From the NCBI GenBank assembly GCA_021773235.1, contig JAJFKL010000032.1:186001-250000 (forward strand): DNA of 64,000 nucleotides. Reading direction: 5' to 3'. The position numbers and the translations under genes are program-made. The DNA is from Gammaproteobacteria bacterium. Its GTDB lineage: Bacteria; Pseudomonadota; Gammaproteobacteria; Eutrophobiales; Eutrophobiaceae. Positions 61,496 through 64,000 of the stretch are shown one piece after another (the stretch's first letter is position 1; each line of letters starts with the position of its first letter). The notes under the pieces were generated by a model. The model saw only the letters and a list, made by a program, of their open reading frames with translations, did not search any database and was not told the origin of the DNA.

Positions 61496-61863
61496 ACGCT
61501 TCAATCATAAAACTTATTCAGCCAGGCGATCACGTTCCTTTAAAAAAACGCCGTGTTTGGTTGTCAATAGGCAAGGCACATTGCCTGAGTGAAGATGCTT
61601 GTATTTATTACATGGTCAACCGTATCGATAATCAGTTGCTTCCGTTCGTTGAAGTGCATCAGGGCATTAATGTTGTCACTAAGTCATTTAACGCTTATCA
61701 AAACGCAGTTGATCGGTACTTCGACCTGCCTCCATGGTTCCCGCTCGCGATAACAATACGCGCAATAGAAGTTATTGATGGCGCACCGAGACGGGCATTT
61801 ATTGAAGGTTTGCATTCAAGCGAGTACGAGAACCTAAAACTCACGTCTAAAGCTGGAGGATAA
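61492..61863 (+). CDS. Early phage protein, unknown
   Basis: 123 aa, ATGA coupling. A compact alpha-beta sequence (IQPGDHVPLKKRRVWLSIGK, CIYYMVNRIDNQLLPFVEVH) without TM segment. Not recognised. Four bases separate it from the next gene. Confidence 0.58.
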   Translation: MNASIIKLIQPGDHVPLKKRRVWLSIGKAHCLSEDACIYYMVNRIDNQLLPFVEVHQGINVVTKSFNAYQNAVDRYFDLPPWFPLAITIRAIEVIDGAPRRAFIEGLHSSEYENLKLTSKAGG

Positions 61864-61867
61864 AGGT

Positions 61868-62116
61868 ATGGCGAAGTTAAGAGATCTGTTTTTTTACCTG
61901 AAAACTATAAAGGCAAAAATCATATGTTTTTTTAGGGGTCATGACTGGGGGTATGCCGTTTGCATTACGCCGGTAACTTTAGAATTTTGTCACCGAGGTT
62001 GCGGCAAAGAAATTCAGGATCGGACATTTGATGATATTGAACCTATGGGCAATGAATGGGAATGGGACGAAGTTTCTGATCAAGCCGTTTATATAGGTGA
62101 TGACCATGGCCTTTAA
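61868..62116 (+). CDS. Small zinc-finger-like early protein
   Basis: 82 aa. KIICFFRGHDWGYAV with EFCHRGCGKEI gives Cys/His groups that resemble the compact zinc proteins (CxxGHxW..CxxCG) seen in many phages. Acidic C-terminus. It overlaps the recombinase gene by 11 bases. Function unknown. Confidence 0.58.
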   Translation: MAKLRDLFFYLKTIKAKIICFFRGHDWGYAVCITPVTLEFCHRGCGKEIQDRTFDDIEPMGNEWEWDEVSDQAVYIGDDHGL

Positions 62117-62696
62117 TAAATATTTCACGGAACAAGAAGAGAAGCAGCTGCTAAATAAAGTTCGCGCATCCAAGAAGATTTTGGATCGTCGTGACTTTGC
62201 CTGGATGGAGGCCTTGCGTTGCACTGGCCTGCGCATTGAAGCATTCAGTTTGCTTAATGTGAGTCATGCAAAAGAAGTCGTTAAGACTGGTCAGCTAAAT
62301 ATCGATGCCATCTATCAAAAACGAAACATCAAACACGAAGGTTATGTTACCAAGCGTGGGATTTTAGCGTTTAAACGTTTGCTGAGAATCCGGAAGCTAA
62401 TGGGTTACGTTGAGAACCTTGACGATCCTCTCATTATGAGCCGCAATAAAAAACGCATGTCTGTGCGTTCGTATCAATCACGCATGCAGCAATGGGTCAA
62501 AGCTGCAGGTCTCCCTGCAGGTTCGCCTCACTGGTGGCGCCATACTTTAGCGAAACGCATTGTAAAAAAATCAACTTCTCTCACGCCTTTGTTAATCGTG
62601 CAGAACGTACTGGACCACACATCAACCAGGAACACCGGTATTTATACAAAACCTGACAAAGAAGAAATGAAAGAAGCTTTAGAGGAGGCGATGTAA
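62106..62696 (+). CDS. Compact tyrosine recombinase (phage integrase-like)
   Basis: 196 aa from ATG 62106 with AGGTGA at 62095-62100 (an ATG at 62100 is also in frame). Only the catalytic fold is present: Arg43 in CTGLRIEAF, HWWRHTLAK (His142, Arg145), LDHTST (His171) and Tyr180 in TGIYTKP. The N-terminal arm- and core-binding domains of phage integrases are missing, so core-site binding must come from the N-terminal 40 residues or a partner. It lies in the right place for a prophage integrase near attR. It could instead resolve dimers. Confidence 0.72.
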   Translation: MAFNKYFTEQEEKQLLNKVRASKKILDRRDFAWMEALRCTGLRIEAFSLLNVSHAKEVVKTGQLNIDAIYQKRNIKHEGYVTKRGILAFKRLLRIRKLMGYVENLDDPLIMSRNKKRMSVRSYQSRMQQWVKAAGLPAGSPHWWRHTLAKRIVKKSTSLTPLLIVQNVLDHTSTRNTGIYTKPDKEEMKEALEEAM

Positions 62697-63085
62697 TGGA
62701 GTTAGATAAAAACGACTTTGATCTGCTTATCGACAATGAAGGTGATGTTCATCTTCAGTATAAAACGACTCAAGAGGGATCGTCGTTGCACTGTCTTTGC
62801 ATCCTCGAGGATGAAGTTATTTATAGCGTTATCAATAAAGATACAGTTCGCTCTGGACACTGCTCGTATGCACCTAAAAAGTTGCTACCCGGCGCTGTGT
62901 TGGCGGCGCACCATTGCGCAGAACTGTGCGCTGAAACACCCAGTTTAATCAAGGACATTATTCACACGATGTTTTCATTGCTGACGGGTTACGCCGTCGA
63001 GGGCGTGCTGTCTGATTCATGCACCTCATCAAATGCTGTCGGCCAACTAGATAGCGAAACAAGTCAGGCAGGGGCAGCGCGTTAA
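62696..63085 (+). CDS. Early phage protein, unknown
   Basis: 129 aa, start overlapping the recombinase stop. Acidic beginning (ELDKNDFDLLIDNEGDVHLQ), several Cys in a HCLCILED block and a cysteine pair near HHCAELCAETP. No TM. Function unknown, perhaps metal-binding. Confidence 0.55.
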   Translation: MELDKNDFDLLIDNEGDVHLQYKTTQEGSSLHCLCILEDEVIYSVINKDTVRSGHCSYAPKKLLPGAVLAAHHCAELCAETPSLIKDIIHTMFSLLTGYAVEGVLSDSCTSSNAVGQLDSETSQAGAAR

Positions 63086-63192
63086 TGATCATGGGTAATA
63101 TTAAGCGCTGTGACCAGGTGGACCCACGCACAAGTACCCTCCGCTGTGTTTATAGACCTGGTTTAATTTTTACTCTGGAGCTGTCGTCGTGA
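63085..63192 (+). CDS. Very small early frame
   Basis: 35 aa from ATG 63085 (a second ATG at 63091), whose stop TGA overlaps the GTG of the next gene. The sequence MIMGNIKRCDQVDPRTSTLR carries no recognisable motif. Coupling on both sides is the only support. Confidence 0.4.
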   Translation: MIMGNIKRCDQVDPRTSTLRCVYRPGLIFTLELSS

Positions 63193-63389
63193 ATGAGCAT
63201 GTTCTTACACTGTTGATCATGCTCGGGGTTATTGTTTATCTTGTGGTCGGCCTTGTTGTATTGCTTTTTCCCAGGTGGATGCCTGAAGAGTTTCCCTGCG
63301 AGCGAACCTTGTTTGTTCCCGTCCTTATCTTTTTATCTTGGCCAATTGTCGCTCTGTATTACCGAATTAAATACGAGCTGAAATCATGA
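63189..63389 (+). CDS. Small membrane protein, two TM segments
   Basis: 66 aa with a GTG start. Two hydrophobic helices (LLIMLGVIVYLVVGLVVLL and TLFVPVLIFLSWPIVALYY) around a polar loop with one Cys. Early-region membrane proteins can be exclusion or lysis regulators; nothing specific can be said. Coupled as ATGA to the next gene. Confidence 0.6.
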   Translation: MNEHVLTLLIMLGVIVYLVVGLVVLLFPRWMPEEFPCERTLFVPVLIFLSWPIVALYYRIKYELKS

Positions 63390-63589
63390 GTATGCGCACC
63401 GTTATCCTCGAGGATCTGTCTGCAGAAAATAAGCAGCGCGCCTGGCAATGGCTAAAAGAAAATAAGCCGACTTATGCGCAAATGATTAAAGACGATCCTG
63501 GCTACAAACATTTGCTTAAAACCTTTAACGGAAAATCGGAGGTAGAGGTCGATGCCGATATATTGCTTCGAGCAGGACAGGCTGGATAA
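63386..63589 (+). CDS. Small early phage protein
   Basis: 67 aa. Charged helical sequence (MRTVILEDLSAENKQRAWQW, KPTYAQMIKDDPGYKHLLK). No recognised family. Its end overlaps the next gene in another frame by 38 bases. Confidence 0.55.
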   Translation: MSMRTVILEDLSAENKQRAWQWLKENKPTYAQMIKDDPGYKHLLKTFNGKSEVEVDADILLRAGQAG

Positions 63590-63734
63590 GGCTATTGCTG
63601 ACTACGCGGAAGAGTGGAATGACTGCGACGATATGGATATACACCAGGCAGAAGCGAACGCTGCAGCAGTAAAACATTTTTTTAATTCTGAAGCAGTTAA
63701 AAAGAACAAGCTCATGGTTAACACCGATAAGTGA
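63552..63734 (+). CDS. Small early phage protein
   Basis: 60 aa from ATG 63552 with AGGTCG upstream. Acidic, helix-rich (DRLDKAIADYAEEWNDCDDM, HQAEANAAAVKHFFNSEAV). The overlap with its neighbours in different frames argues both for real coupling and for caution. Confidence 0.5.
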   Translation: MPIYCFEQDRLDKAIADYAEEWNDCDDMDIHQAEANAAAVKHFFNSEAVKKNKLMVNTDK

Positions 63735-63925
63735 AATGGATCCTTCAGGGCAACAAGCTTATGAGCGAGTGCGGCGACTACAAGATCGCAAATTTCAGCA
63801 GACAGAAGGGCGGCGATCAATATTGTTTATGGACCGTGTTCGGCGCGTCACCGTTTGAAAGATGTTTTTGCCGGCTGCTGAGTATGGGCACGCTGGATGA
63901 AGTTAAGAATTATTTTGAGAAGTAA
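63731..63925 (+). CDS. Small early phage protein
   Basis: 64 aa with GTG start overlapping the previous stop. Three Cys and a basic N-terminal half (MKWILQGNKLMSECGDYKIA, SRQKGGDQYCLWTVFGAS). No family recognised. It ends 45 bases before csrA. Confidence 0.52.
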   Translation: MKWILQGNKLMSECGDYKIANFSRQKGGDQYCLWTVFGASPFERCFCRLLSMGTLDEVKNYFEK

Positions 63926-63970
63926 CGGAAAAGGTAAATTTTAAACCAGAGTTATAAAAGGAGAATACGA

Positions 63971-64000
63971 ATGTTGATATTAACAAGAAGAGTAGGCGAA
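63971..64000 (+). CDS. csrA: CsrA-like RNA-binding regulator, first ten codons only
   Basis: MLILTRRVGE from ATG 63971 behind AAAAGGAG (63956-63963) is the invariant N-terminus of CsrA (RsmA), which binds GGA in mRNA leaders; the rest lies beyond the window. It continues the + strand row of small early phage genes with no terminator between, so it may be phage-encoded. If attR lay just before it, it could be the host gene, but I see no second tRNA fragment. Confidence 0.6.
   Translation, partial: MLILTRRVGE

Noticed and set aside
1-64000. CRISPR arrays, insertion sequences, rRNA genes.
   Set aside because: No regularly spaced repeats, transposase genes or rRNA-like sequence were seen on either strand.

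Overview
The window reads as a gammaproteobacterial chromosome segment with two unlike halves. This is inferred from the gene families; the species is not identifiable from the sequence. Bases 1 to about 30,100 are AT-rich and carry a Wzx/Wzy-dependent surface polysaccharide (O-antigen or capsule) locus, all on the + strand. From about 30,138 to past the window end lies a more GC-balanced, lambda-like siphovirus prophage.

Polysaccharide half. A glycosyltransferase tail (1-369) and Wzz (440-1543) are followed by WlbA/WbpE/WbpD (1622-4535), which build a 2,3-diacetamido-glucuronic-type UDP-sugar; the 6-dehydrogenase WbpA is not in the window. Next comes an SDR/aminotransferase/methyltransferase/asparagine-synthase-like/acyltransferase set (4559-10197) of unknown sugar product. 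WbpG-HisH-HisF (10230-12934) is the amidotransferase trio that makes acetamidino sugars. An unassigned membrane protein, Wzx flippase, Wzy polymerase and a GT4 transferase follow (12931-18506). A three-gene cassette at 18879-21983 encodes a small DPGTG membrane protein, a NoeA-like methyltransferase and a membrane AlkP/sulfatase. The locus ends with UDP-L-QuiNAc/L-FucNAc synthesis (22067-25070), its transferase (25089), a WecA/WbpL initiating transferase (26324), WbpM (27360), GalU (29213) and a strong terminator (30103-30134).

Prophage half. A 13-base sequence like the 3' end of tRNA-Asn (30138-30150, minus strand) suggests attL. The phage then runs: small and large terminase, portal, MuF head protein with a C-terminal zincin-like domain, small genes including a Com-like zinc finger, a single protease-scaffold-capsid polypeptide (36580-39195), a lysis cassette (two holin candidates, transglycosylase, Rz/Rz1; 39824-41392), head-tail connectors, tail tube, and a tail chaperone with a textbook -1 frameshift signal (44852-44895). 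A 3.4-kb accessory island (45149-48564) sits between the chaperone and the tape measure. It holds membrane and lipoprotein genes with their own promoters, a minus-strand gene, and a BRO-N antirepressor preceded by what looks like an antisense-RNA control region. Then come lambda-type tail genes (tape measure, M, L, K, I, J homologues), fibre genes and a Trp-rich membrane protein.

The right end is regulatory: an XRE repressor and a ribbon-helix-helix (RHH) repressor on the minus strand, a divergent second RHH gene with a palindromic operator, a highly structured leader, a CII-like activator, a run of overlapping small early genes, a compact tyrosine recombinase (62106-62696), and the first ten codons of csrA at the window edge. 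attR is not seen and should lie beyond 64,000.

The best candidates for new biology are the antisense-type control region before the antirepressor (47165-47430), the duplicated promoter-leader-hairpin cassettes before the capsid and tape-measure genes, the MuF-zincin fusion, the protease-capsid fusion, and the csrA in a phage-like operon.
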